From: Haberlea rhodopensis
Lineage: Eukaryota > Streptophyta > Magnoliopsida > Lamiales > Gesneriaceae
Length of the DNA stretch: 64,000 nt
Direction: 5' to 3'
Assembly: GCA_907163345.1 (NCBI GenBank)
Contig: CAJQUN010000015.1
Span: 11,006,886 to 11,070,885 of the forward strand
The notes beneath the pieces are model-generated. The model was not told the DNA's origin. It did not search any database and saw only the letters and a program-made list of their open reading frames with translations. Made by a program: the position numbers and the translations under genes. Below, one piece after another: positions 21,921 through 32,240 of the stretch (position 1 is its first letter; each line of letters begins with the position of its first letter).

Positions 21921-21932
21921 TGGTATCAGAGC
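21921..21932 (+). other. Primer-binding site of A (initiator tRNA-Met)
   Basis: TGGTATCAGAGC after the spacer ttag. Confidence 0.92.
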
Positions 21933-22119
21933 AGTGGTTAGATAACTCGGGAATGAGTGAAGGGTAGTCTTAGCAATATGTTGGCTAAGTACTTACTATT
22001 GAACATGTTTTATGTTTATGTTGCATATGAAGTTTCTATGTTATGCTAACATGTTTAATTATCTAACGATGTGCTTTATGAACTGCTTTTGGTGTTGTTA
22101 TTAACCCTTGTGTTGCAGC

Positions 22120-23961
22120 ATGGCAGCAAATATAGAAGTGGGTGACGCCATTAGTGTAAATGCAAGTGCTGGGCGTACGAATCCATTGCCACCACCAGCC
22201 TTGGGCGAAGAACCCTCTGAACAGCAGTTGCTACCTGGGGAATTGAGCCTGGCTCAGTTTATGATGTATCGACCTCCGATGTTCGAGGGAACTGAATCCG
22301 GAGAGAAAGCGGAGGAATGGTTAGAGAGGATCGAACAGATATTTGTGGCAGCGCCTTGTGCAAAGACGGCCTGGATCCGATTAGCAGAATTTCAGCTGTC
22401 CAAGAAGGCATTGATGTGGTGGAAAACCACAGTGATTGAGCAAGAGGCTCTGGGACAGGAAGTAAATTGGAAGATGTTCCGAACGCGGTTTTTGAACCGC
22501 TATTTCTCAGCCGCTGCAAGACAGGCCAAGGAGGATGAGTTTACCAGTTTAAGACAAGGTACCATGCCTGTATCTGACTATGCTTTGCATTACTGTTCCT
22601 TACTACGATATGTGCCACACATTGCTGCAAGCACTCAAGCGAAGATGCGGAATTTCATGAAGGGCTTGAGGCCTGAACTGTATGACAGGGTGATCACTTA
22701 TGGCCCTGCTTGTTTTGATGATGCACTCTCACGAGCTGAGCTAGCTGAACTGGGAGTCGGTGCATATCCTGATGCTGTGCCACCTCCGGCACCCCCTCAG
22801 AGATCCACTTCTGACAATTTGAAGCCCAGAGGTGATCAGTTTAAGCCTAGGGGGAACACTTCGGCATCGAGATTCAGTGGCAAGAGGCCCGAGAACCGAT
22901 GGAAAGGGAAAGGTAGGAATGATGCTCCATCTGGGAGAGGACAGTCTCAGGGAGACAGATCTGGTAGAGTTCAGTGCACTCTTTGTGGACAACCACATTT
23001 GGCAAAGGACTGCGTAGGATGTTATGTCTGTGGCGACAGAGGCCACTTTGCTCGGCGGTGTCCCAACAGGGGAAGACAGCAGAGCTCTACGGGGAGACCT
23101 GCGGACAGAACGGCACAACACCGGCCACCTTTTGTGCCAAGACAGTATGGAGGTCAGCCCGCGGGGCCACCTCAGGGACAGGTGTATGCTTTGACGAGGG
23201 AGCAGGCTACGGCGGCCCCGGAGGAAGTTATAGCGGGTACGTGTCTTTTATTTACGCACCCTGCTCTTATATTGATAGACACAGGTGCGTCACACTCTTT
23301 TGTGTCGACGAGTTTTGTTGAAAGGCACCACATATGCACTTCTCCGTCCCCCATGCCTCTTATGGTCTCGACCCCCGCTGGAAGAAGTTTGACTACAGAT
23401 CAGATTGTTTATGATGGCCTCATTTATTTTGAGGATAATGAGTTAAGATCAGATTTGATTGTGTTGGGAATGACAGACTTCGATTGCATTGTGGGCATCG
23501 ATGTTCTGAACAAGTATCAGGCAGTGGTAAACTGCAGGCAAAGGACTGTCCGATTTAGATCTGTATTGGGAGTCCAGTGGACATTCTATGGGGATGGTTC
23601 CCGTCCGAAGATTCCGTTAATATCTGCTGTCAAGATGACACAGTTATTGGAACGAGGTCATGAAGGATATCTTATCTACGCTGTTGACATGACGGATAAG
23701 AGGAAGGAGTTAAAGGTTGAGGATGTGCCTGTAGTGGCGGAGTTTCCTGATGTCTTTCCGGAGGAGATTCCCGGATTCCCACCGACGAGAGAGGTCGAGT
23801 TTGGGATTGAATTGCTACCAGGGACGTCTGCAATTTCTCGTGCCCCGTATAGGATGGCACCAGCAGAGTTAAGGGAGTTAAAGATACAGTTGCAGGAACT
23901 CCTTGATAAGGGCTACATACGCCCTAGTATCGCCATGGGGTGCGCCTGTCTTATTTGTTAA
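22120..23961 (+). CDS. gag-pr: Element A Gag-protease (5' part of the broken gag-pol frame)
   Basis: Start chosen at the ATG at 22120, next to a GCAG; no in-frame ATG precedes it after the acceptor-like site. The product (613 residues to the first stop) has a retrotransposon Gag domain (about 60-200, with WLERIEQIF and MWWKTT), a basic proline/glycine linker, two cysteine knuckles (CTLCGQPHLAKDC near 286, CYVCGDRGHFARRC near 301) and a retropepsin-like protease with active-site DTG near 387-389. Gag packages the element RNA and protease cleaves the polyprotein. A 2-bp deletion near 23927, relative to C and E, shifts the frame, so the last ten or so residues are out of frame. Fused gag-pol in one frame is normal for this clade. 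Confidence 0.9.
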   Translation: MAANIEVGDAISVNASAGRTNPLPPPALGEEPSEQQLLPGELSLAQFMMYRPPMFEGTESGEKAEEWLERIEQIFVAAPCAKTAWIRLAEFQLSKKALMWWKTTVIEQEALGQEVNWKMFRTRFLNRYFSAAARQAKEDEFTSLRQGTMPVSDYALHYCSLLRYVPHIAASTQAKMRNFMKGLRPELYDRVITYGPACFDDALSRAELAELGVGAYPDAVPPPAPPQRSTSDNLKPRGDQFKPRGNTSASRFSGKRPENRWKGKGRNDAPSGRGQSQGDRSGRVQCTLCGQPHLAKDCVGCYVCGDRGHFARRCPNRGRQQSSTGRPADRTAQHRPPFVPRQYGGQPAGPPQGQVYALTREQATAAPEEVIAGTCLLFTHPALILIDTGASHSFVSTSFVERHHICTSPSPMPLMVSTPAGRSLTTDQIVYDGLIYFEDNELRSDLIVLGMTDFDCIVGIDVLNKYQAVVNCRQRTVRFRSVLGVQWTFYGDGSRPKIPLISAVKMTQLLERGHEGYLIYAVDMTDKRKELKVEDVPVVAEFPDVFPEEIPGFPPTREVEFGIELLPGTSAISRAPYRMAPAELRELKIQLQELLDKGYIRPSIAMGCACLIC

Positions 23962-25630
23962 CAAGAAAGATGGATCGATGCGTCTATGCATTGACTACAA
24001 GCAGTTGAACAAAGCTACAGTAAAGAACAAGTATCCACTTCCGAGGATCGATGACTTGTTCGATCAGTTGCAAGGTACGAGGCTCTATAGTAAGATCGAT
24101 CTGAGGTCGGGGTACCATCAGATTCGAGTAAGAGAAAATGATGTTCAGAAGACGGCTTTCAGGACTAGATATGGGCACTATGAATTCCTGGTCATGCCTT
24201 TTGGGGTGACGAATGCCCCAGCTGTCTTCATGAGTTTGATGAACAGGGTGTTCCAGCCGTATTTGGACCAGTTCGTCATAGTCTTCATTGACGACATACT
24301 TATCTACTCTCGGACGGAAGAAGAGCATGTAAGGCACTTGAGGATAGTTCTTCAGATCCTTAGGGATCATCAGCTGTATGCGAAACTTAGTAAGTGCGAG
24401 TTCTGGTTGGACAGCGTGGTATTTTTAGGCCATGTCATATCTAGCCACGGGATATCTGTGGATCCAAGGAAGATTGAAGCTGTGATGGAGTGGGCTGCAC
24501 CCACTTCTGTACCTGAGATAAGGAGTTTTCTCGGTTTGGCAGGATATTACCGACGTTTCGTCGAGGGTTTTTCGAAGATTGCCAAACCCCTGACGCAGCT
24601 GACTCAGAAAGGAGTCCCCTTCTTTTGGTCCGAAGCTTGTGAGGAAAGCTTCCAAGAGCTGAAGCGTCGTTTGACTACAGCGCCTGTGCTGGTGATTCCG
24701 TCTGAGGATAAGAGGTTCGCCTTGTATACGGATGCGTCATTACAGGGCTTGGGCTGTGTGTTAATGCAAGATAAGCATGTGGTGGCTTATGCATCGAGGC
24801 AGCTGAAGCCACACGAGGCTAAGTATCCAGTGCATGATTTGGAATTGGCGGCCATCATATTCGCCTTAAAGATCTGGAGGCATTACTTGTATGGCACGTC
24901 TTTCACTATATATACGGACCATAAGAGCTTGAAGTTCTTATTCACTCAGGCAGAGTTGAATATGAGGCAAAGAAGATGGATGGATTTGCTCAAAGATTAT
25001 GATTGTGAAATTGAGTACCATCCAGGTAAAGCAAACTTGATAGCAGACGCCTTAAGTCGGAAGGTGAAGAGTACTGCAGAGGATGTTATGTGTTTGTCAG
25101 CCTTGATGACGTCTTATTGCCAACTGGGCTATGATTTCGATGTAGACACGTCGCCTGTGCGAGTGTCGACCCTATTGGCGGAGCCAGACATATTTGAGGC
25201 GACCAGGAAGGCCCAGAAGTCGGATAGTGAGGTTCAGAGGTGGACATCATTGGTACTTCAAGGCCAACCATCCAAGTTTAGAGTGGCTGAGGATGATTCC
25301 TTGAGACTGGGCAACCGATGGGTAGTCCCAGATACACCAGAACTACGTAGAGGAATATTGGAGCGAGCTCACAGTAGTCGATTCAGTATCCACCCAGGGG
25401 GAAAGAAGATGTACAAAGATCTATGCGATCAATTCTGGTGGAGACGCATGAAGCGTGAGGTAATCGTTTTCGTTAAAAGATGTTTGATCTGCCAACAGGT
25501 AAAGGCAGAGAGGCAGAGGCCTGGTGGTGAGCTGAAGAGCTTAGAGGTGCCTGAATGGAAGTGGGAGCATATATCTATGGACTTTGTGACCCACTTACCT
25601 AGGACGGCCTCAGGATTTGATGCGATCTAG
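23927..25630 (+). pseudogene. pol: Element A reverse transcriptase-RNase H-integrase N-terminal part
   Basis: Continuation of gag-pol after the 2-bp frameshift; open from 23903 in this frame. RT core has LRSGYHQIRV, MPFGVTNAPAVFM and the catalytic FIDD box (24284-24295). RNase H follows, with TDAS (24728) and YTDHKSL. The integrase zinc-binding region has HPGGKKMYKDL and CLICQQVKAE (25475-25510), and its first catalytic aspartate is at 25580-25582. The frame ends at TAG 25628-25630. C lacks this region, but E has tgg at the equivalent place, so this is a G-to-A nonsense change (Trp to stop). Confidence 0.9.
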
Positions 25631-26647
25631 GTGATCGTGGATAGGCTGACGAAGACGGCTCATTTCATCCCTTACAGTATGTCATATACATACTTGAAGA
25701 TGGCCCAGATGTATATACGGGATGTGGTGAGGTTGCATGGTATTCCAGTCTCGATAGTGTCTGACAGGGACCCGAGGTTCACTTCACATTTCTGGGAGGG
25801 TCTCCAGACAGCTTTGGGCACAGAGGTGAGACTGAGTACGGCCTATCACCCTCAGACAGACGGCCAAACAGAGCGTACCATTCAGACGCTCGAGGACATG
25901 TTGAGGGCGTGTGTTTTGGAGTTTGATACTCCGTGGCAGGATTCAGTGCCGCTGGTGGAGTTCTCCTATAATAACAGTTATCAAGCGAGCATTCAAATGG
26001 CCCCTTTTGAAGCTCTGTATGGACGACGATGTAGATCACCGCTGTATTGGGAGGACTTGACTAGCAAAGCGGTCGGAGGACCGGATATGATCAGGGATAT
26101 GGAAGGTAAGATAAAGTTGATACGCCTGAAGATGAAAGCGGCCCAGGATAGGCAAGCGGCCTATGCCAATAAGCGGCGACGACCGCTAGAATTCCAGTTA
26201 GGAGACAGGGTCTTCTTAAAGATCTCGCCCTTCAGGGGCGTGGTTCGTTTTGGGATGCGGGGAAAGTTATCTCCGAGGTATGTTGGGCCATATGAAGTTT
26301 TACAGCGTATCGGTACTTTGGCATATCGTTTGGCTCTACCGCCATCCTTGTCTGGCATACACGATGTTTTCCATGTCTCTATGTTGAGGAAGTATGAGCC
26401 AGACCCGTCCCATGTCTTACAGCCTACTGAAGTTCAGTTAGACTCAGATGTGTCCTACGTAGAACGACCAATCAGAATTCTGGATCGAGAGGATCGCAGA
26501 CTACGAAGTAAAGTTATACCGATGGTCAAAGTTCAGTGGGATCGTCGGGGCGTCGAGGAGGCTACGTGGGAGATGGAACGGCATATGGTGCAGCACTATC
26601 CGGAACTATTCTCTGGTATGTCTTTATGTTTAGTTTCGATACGATGA
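25631..26647 (+). pseudogene. pol: Element A integrase core, GPY/F and chromodomain
   Basis: Same frame as the preceding part, after one TAG. It holds the second integrase aspartate (SDRDPRF, 25763-25765), the catalytic glutamate (QTDGQTER, 25871-25873), a GPY/F module (RYVGPYEVLQRI), and a C-terminal chromodomain (from about YVERPIRILD to YPELF). In chromoviruses the chromodomain steers integration into heterochromatin. The only defect seen here is separation from the upstream part by the stop. It ends at 26647, 44 bases before the 3' LTR. Confidence 0.9.
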
Positions 26648-26676
26648 TGCATGTGGATTTCGGGGACGGAATCTTA

Positions 26677-26691
26677 TAAGTAGGGGAGTAA
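26677..26691 (+). other. Polypurine tract of A
   Basis: TAAGTAGGGGAGTAA directly before the 3' LTR, the expected plus-strand primer. Confidence 0.75.
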
Positions 26692-28882
26692 TGTAATACC
26701 CCCGAAATGTAATATGATTATGTTCTATGACGATGAATTATGATGTGTTTAAGGGTTATGGTGTATTTAAATTGGGGGCCACGATTTATGTTATGATGAT
26801 ATGATGTGGGGAGCATGATGGGTATTTTAAGGGATGTATTTATTATATGAAGTTAGAAAATATCGAGTGAGGATATTTTAATACATCGTACTATATACCG
26901 GGATACAATTAAACACCACATGGCACCCCAACCACACCACCCCACCCCCCCCAACTCGGTCACCACCCATCCCCCACTTGTCAACCCACTTGTTTCAAGC
27001 CCATGCCTCCCACTTGGTCATGCCCATGCCTCCACTTTGCAGCCAAATCATCTCCTTCTCTCCTCCTCTCTTTCTCTCCCAAAATCGTGCCTGTAAGCTG
27101 CTGGGGAAGGGAAGAAAAGCTTGGTAAGAAGGTGTTCAAAACCTTGCAAAAAGAGGAGCAAAAGAGAGGGGTAAGTGGGTACCCTGTTTTTCTGGGTTTA
27201 TGTTTGGGCTTGGGTTTGGTGGGTTGATTTTAAAGCATGTTAAGTATAGGTTTGGGTGAAACCTTGATATGAATGCTTACATGGTAGTTTTATGTAGCTA
27301 CTAGCATGTTTGTTTGAGCATTTACATGGCTTATGTGATAGATTTCTAGTTATGAAACTATATGCTCGAAAATCTGGGCAAAAAGATGCATGCTCTGTTT
27401 CTGTAAAAGTTGGTTAAGGATGAAGTTTATGATGATGTTATGATGCATGTTAGCTTAGGTTTTGTTAAACCTTCGATTTAAGAGCTTACATGGATATTTT
27501 ATGAAGTTCTTCACATGTTTGTTTCAGCATAAAAGATGTGTTATGAGGTAGAAAAGATGGTATGAAATGAGGTGCTCAAAAATCTGGGGAAAATCCCGAT
27601 TTTTCAGAGTTCTCGATCGATCAAGATTTGGTCCCGATCGATCGAGCGAGACAGAAGGTCTAATCATGTTTTGAAAATTTTGATGCCGATCGATCGAAGG
27701 ATTTCTCGATCGATCGGTGAAGCTCCTCGATCGATCGGTAAAATGTTCGATCGATCGAGCGAGGCAGGAAGCCAAGACACTGTTAGTGCACAGTGTCTCG
27801 ATCGATCGAGACCTAGGGCCGATCGATCGAGACAGGCAGAAAGTTGAAAATTTAATGATGTTTTATTTTGTTAAGTTTTTGATGTGAGATGGTTTTGAGG
27901 CATCTAATATGGTATAATGTGGTCTTGTAGAACCATCCCAGGTACCTGCACCATCTAGGAGATAAAGTCTGTTGACTCCTCCTCCTTTTGAAAAGGTACG
28001 TAAGAAGCGTACGGGCATCGGACGGTAACACACATCTCTATACTATGACTATGCTTTTATTTGCATGAGTATTCACGATGAAATGACGGTGTTTATACGA
28101 TGTTTACACGATGATGTTTATATGATGTTTATACGATGAAGTTCATATGATGTTTATTGCTTATACGATGCTTATATGATGACATTTATGCGATGTATTG
28201 TGGTAAGATGCCACGGGGTAAGATGCCCCACATGGTAAGAGGCCATGCGATGTATTGTGGTAAGATGCCACGGGGTAAGATGCCCCACATGGTAAGAGGC
28301 CATGCGATGTATTGTGGTAAGATGCCACGGGGTAAGATGCCCCACATGGTAAGAGGCCATGCGATGTATTGTGGTAAGATGCCACGGGGTAAGATGCCCC
28401 ATATGGTAAGAGGCCATACGATGATATTGTGGTAAGATGCCACGGGGGTAAGATGCCCCATATGCATGATTCTAAACCAGGGACAACAATAAGAAGTGAA
28501 TGTATAACCAGCATATTACTTAACCAATGTTTCATGCATATACTATGATGTTTATAATGTTAAGTAAGATTTTATATGCTCATGATGTGTTGTCCCTGTA
28601 GGTACACTTTTGGACGAAAGGACTAAGGGTTGGGTTGAGGCAGTGAGCTACTAGGGACACAGGAATGCATAGGATTCAAGTTATGATTAGTATCTACTCT
28701 AGGAGTAGTGTAAATCTAAATGACATTCTTTTGGAATGTAATGAATTATTTTTGAAGTTCTGTATTTTGGCCTGTAATCCTGTTAGCCCGTGTAACAACC
28801 AAAACCTTAAGATGTTACCTTAATGCATGATTAGTCCTTTTTTTATGTCTTTTAATCACTGTTAAGGTGGGAAGACCCCACA
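26692..28882 (+). repeat. Element A 3' LTR
   Basis: Collinear with 19721-21916. Differences seen by eye: shorter poly-C, one T insertion near 26840, T/C near 26906, two GATCGATC-site changes, T/C near 28477 and T/C near 28786. GATC cluster 27612-27832 with eight sites; hairpin array 28192-28471; TATA-like 26890-26899. Confidence 0.94.
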
Positions 28883-28989
28883 TTAGCGATGTGAATACTT
28901 GCCGCTGTCATATTATAGCGATGAAGAATATTTGCCGCAAATATGTCGAAGCGAATGATAATGCCGCTGTCATATTTCTATTGCGAGGG

Positions 28990-29215
28990 ATATTATGCCG
29001 CTAATATGTCGAAGCGAGGGGTATTTCCGCTATCATGCCGGAACGATGGTAAATGCCGCTGTCGTGTCGAAGCGATGGTAAATGCCGCTGTCACGTCGAA
29101 GCGATGGTACCATCGTCATGTCGAAGCGATGGTGCCGCTGTCGTGTCGAAGCGATGATACATGCCGCTGTCACGTCGAAGCGATGATGCCGCTGTCATGA
29201 CGTAGCGATGCGATC
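28990..29215. repeat. Short tandem GAAGCGATGG/GCCGCTGTC repeats in B interior
   Basis: Degenerate units of about 27-30 bases alternate gccgctgtc and gtcgaagcgatg. CGCT can pair with AGCG around a loop of about ten bases. The 5' portion of the same array lies at 19590-19720, split by element A. Confidence 0.8.
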
Positions 29216-29269
29216 GGGAACAAAGTACTACATGGGTGTGAGTAGCTCTTGAGTCCGCGATTATTCCGG

Positions 29270-29500
29270 GTATTATATTGGCGATGGTTCATGCCGCCGG
29301 GTATTTTATTGGCGATGGTTCATGCCGCCGGGTATTTTATTGGCGATGGTTCATGCCGCCGGGTATTATATTGGCGATGGTTCATGCCGCCGGGTATTAT
29401 ATTGGCGATGGTTCATGCCGCCGGGTATTATATTGGCGATGGTTCATGCCGCCGGGTTTTTTATTGGCAATGGTTCATGCCGCCAGGTATCATATAGCGA
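29270..29500. repeat. 31-bp tandem array in B interior
   Basis: The gcgatggttcatgccgccgg word recurs at 29281, 29312, 29343, 29374, 29405, 29436 and 29467. Each unit contains GGCG-atggttcatgc-CGCC, the same hairpin type as in the D 56-bp array. Frames rich in MVHAAGYYIGDGSCRR are artefacts. Confidence 0.9.
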
Positions 29501-29689
29501 TGGTACATTCTGCTACATCTATGGCGATGCTTCATACCGCCGGATATTCTTTGGAGATGTTTTATGCCGCTGATTCTATAGCGATGGGTTATACCGCTAT
29601 GTGCGTAGCACTGGATTATGCCGCCTACGGGCGATGGATGCTGCTTGTGTACCGCTGGTGAACGATGGATAAAGGTATTCCGCTATCTT

Positions 29690-32200
29690 GATAGCGATGA
29701 GGTATGGCATATTACTTTTGTTATCATTATTGTGGATATTATGTGTTGTTCTATATCGTCATGTGTTTGACGATGAGATTATGAGTGTCGTGTATCGACG
29801 GGTACCGTCATGTGTTTGACGATGTTATTTGGGATGTCTATGTGGACGCGTGACGTCGTTTTAGTGAATAATACATTTGTGTTTATGTATTTGGTTGTAT
29901 GGTTGAGTGCCGATGGTGAGCACATGGTAGAGTCTGGGTCACTAGTTGACAAGACCTTTTTGCCGAGCAGGTTTGCTCGAGGGAGCATCGGATGCATTGT
30001 ACTGGTGTGTATACCGCATCATGTTGTGGAGGTAAATATTTGCCGAGCAATGATACCCTTGGGTATGCTCGTTGGATTGGATAGGGCCAAGTGATTGGTG
30101 GTAAGAGTAGTCATTGAGGAAACTACTCGCTTGTTGTTGTGATATGTGATAGGCATGGGCACACCCACCGTGAGGGTGTGGAATAAATCCTAATGGATTA
30201 GGATTGCATGGTAATTAAGCATGGACGCCGGGTTGTCCATTGTGCTTTGGTGTTTTAGAGATATGTTGGGCAATGACCCACAACTCTAATGGTTACGGTA
30301 TGGTATACCGGGATGGAACGTGTGTCACGTTGATAGGTTGGTATGAGCCTATGGGGCCAGCGAATCGCTAGCCAGGTATTGTTGCAGTACTTTAGCGTGC
30401 TTGTGTTAGCCATTATAATGCTCGTTGGATTCGAGTTTGGTGAATCGTATGGTGATACGATGAGGGTCATGGTAGACTCTTGTAGTCTCTATGTGGCATG
30501 GTATTTGAGGTAGGGAATACCTCACGGGGACGTTTATACGTCAAATGTTTTGAGAGACTTGCTTTGGGGCAGCTCAATTCTGTTGGGAATGCCAACGTGA
30601 GTGTCGTCAAGTCGTGGTTACCTCTGGTTGAGCATCCTTGCATATGGAATGCAACGGGAGTCACAATGGTTTGTGAGATATAGTTAGTGGGTGACACTAC
30701 TATATTGATTTTATCTCTTGGAGAGTTTTGGATTGTACTGTCTTGGAGACAGCTTGCATCGGTCGTGGATTGATTGTGAATCAGCCAGGGTAAGCATTAC
30801 TGGTGTTGGGCCGAGTAATGGATTTCTTACCTAGGTGAGACGTTTGAGGAGACGTCTTCGGGGAGATGCTCGATTGTGGAGTACTATGGCATTAGTACAG
30901 AGCATTGTTTGGATGTGTATACATGGCGTATACGGATTTTGGATCGGGTATTGGTGGCATTGATGCACTACTCTAACCAGTTGTGTATTTCTGGGTTCCG
31001 GGATATGTTTCGGTATAAATATACCCAAGTTTTCCGAACGGTGGTTCGAGGATTGGAGGATCATGGATTCATGACATTTTTTTTTTCCTTGAAAGGAATG
31101 CGGTATTATGATACCTACCGGTTGAATCTTTTGGGGGGATTCGTTATTTTGGTTCGTGTGGTGGTGATGTTGAAATCATACCCTTTGGTTTTGGTTTGTC
31201 AACCATCATTCTCCGTGGGGTGAGAATAATTGAGGTTTGACAGTTGGTTTTGGGATTTGGGTATGTTTGGAGATACCCGAGTCTATTGCATTGTGTATGC
31301 ATGTTGTGATTGGTGTTGGGGCATGTATGCCGTGAGTGTATACGAATGCCAACGTTATTTTGTTCATTGTCGAACGCCGGGTTGTATGCTTGGTTTGGTG
31401 AATCTCCGGTGCGAGATTGTGGAACCTCGAGATCGGTAATCTCGATGGCACGATGCATTCTGATGAATGATCGTGAGGGTTGTTTGACTTCCCCCTGAGG
31501 AGGGATTGTCGTGTTTTGAGACCATGGTAGTTCTTGCTGGTTAATTCAATAGCCTCCCTGTTTTAGGATTGTTAAATCCCAGGATAGACAAGGGGTGGCC
31601 AGGACTCGGATTTGTTTGGTGTCGTGGTTGACACGCGTGGCGGGGATGCAAATTGATTGTTTTACGTGACCTCTGTGGAACTTGCGACTTTGTGGAGTCT
31701 TGATGGTGTGTCGGGACCAAGATATGATTTCTTGGAACACACCGGTGTAAACATCCTTGGTGATGTGTTTTGTGTGGATCAGTGACCGTGGGTAACCCGT
31801 TCCGGATTGCAATTGGTGCAACTACTCCTTTGGAGGAGATGGACTGGGAAGCAGAAACTGAATTTTTCTGTGAGTATACTGTTTATACTAGTGGTTCCCA
31901 TCATAACGATGCGTGTCAAGCATCGTGGGCAAGTGGTGAATATCATGGAATGATATCTATGTCAGAACCAAGGGAGATTTGGTTGATTTGAAATTGTGGT
32001 GGAATGACTTCTGGGACGATTCACATTGAGGTATGTTGTTATCTTATGGGTTTGTGTGGATTTTGACGTTTGCTCTATTTTAGAACTTGGTACGAGATTG
32101 GTGTTCTCGCAGTTGTTAATTCGATTCTAATGTGATCCAGAATCGGGCTCGTGGTTTTATTTTGGTTGGTGTAGCCTTGGTGTTACGTGGAGTACACTGG
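29690..32200 (+). ncRNA. Hairpin-string region of B (homologue of D 8280-10760)
   Basis: No coding frame of note. Collinear with D but clearly diverged. Stems retained with altered loops: CACACCC/GGGTGTG (30160-30180), ATAGG/CCTAT (30333-30352, loop two bases longer), GATTC/GAATC (30428-30446), GTTGG/CCAAC (30582-30596), GTACT/AGTAC (30881-30898), CCAAG/CTTGG (31717-31735). Stems changed on both sides: AGCG/CGCT (30359-30369; AACG/CGTT in D) and TGGTT/AACCA (31192-31205; TGGTC/GACCA in D). Whether it acts as RNA or DNA is unknown. Confidence 0.6.
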
Positions 32201-32227
32201 TGCAAATTTCGAGGACGAAATTTTATT

Positions 32228-32240
32228 TGTGGGGGATAAT
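32228..32240 (+). other. Purine tract of B (PPT-like)
   Basis: TTGTGGGGGATAA-type run just before the 3' LTR, after cgaggacgaaatttta. Confidence 0.6.

Larger units (their letters stand above)
19721..28882 (+). mobile_element. Element A: near-intact Ty3/gypsy chromovirus (Tekay/Del-like)
   Basis: LTRs 19721-21916 and 26692-28882, primer site, gag-pol and purine tract. It is inserted in the repetitive 5' interior of B; flanks gtagc (19716-19720) and ttagc (28883-28887) fit a 5-bp duplication with one mismatch. The LTRs differ by only a handful of bases plus poly-C length, implying a recent insertion. The polyprotein has two visible lesions. The C-terminal chromodomain and tRNA-Met primer site place it among chromoviruses. 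Confidence 0.94.

Noticed and set aside
21917..21940. tRNA gene at the TGGTATCAGAGC sites
   Set aside because: Only the 12-13-base primer-binding complement is present, no cloverleaf.
29249..29661. Three overlapping frames rich in MVHAAGY and GDGSCRR
   Set aside because: The 31-bp repeat reads through all frames; no known protein.
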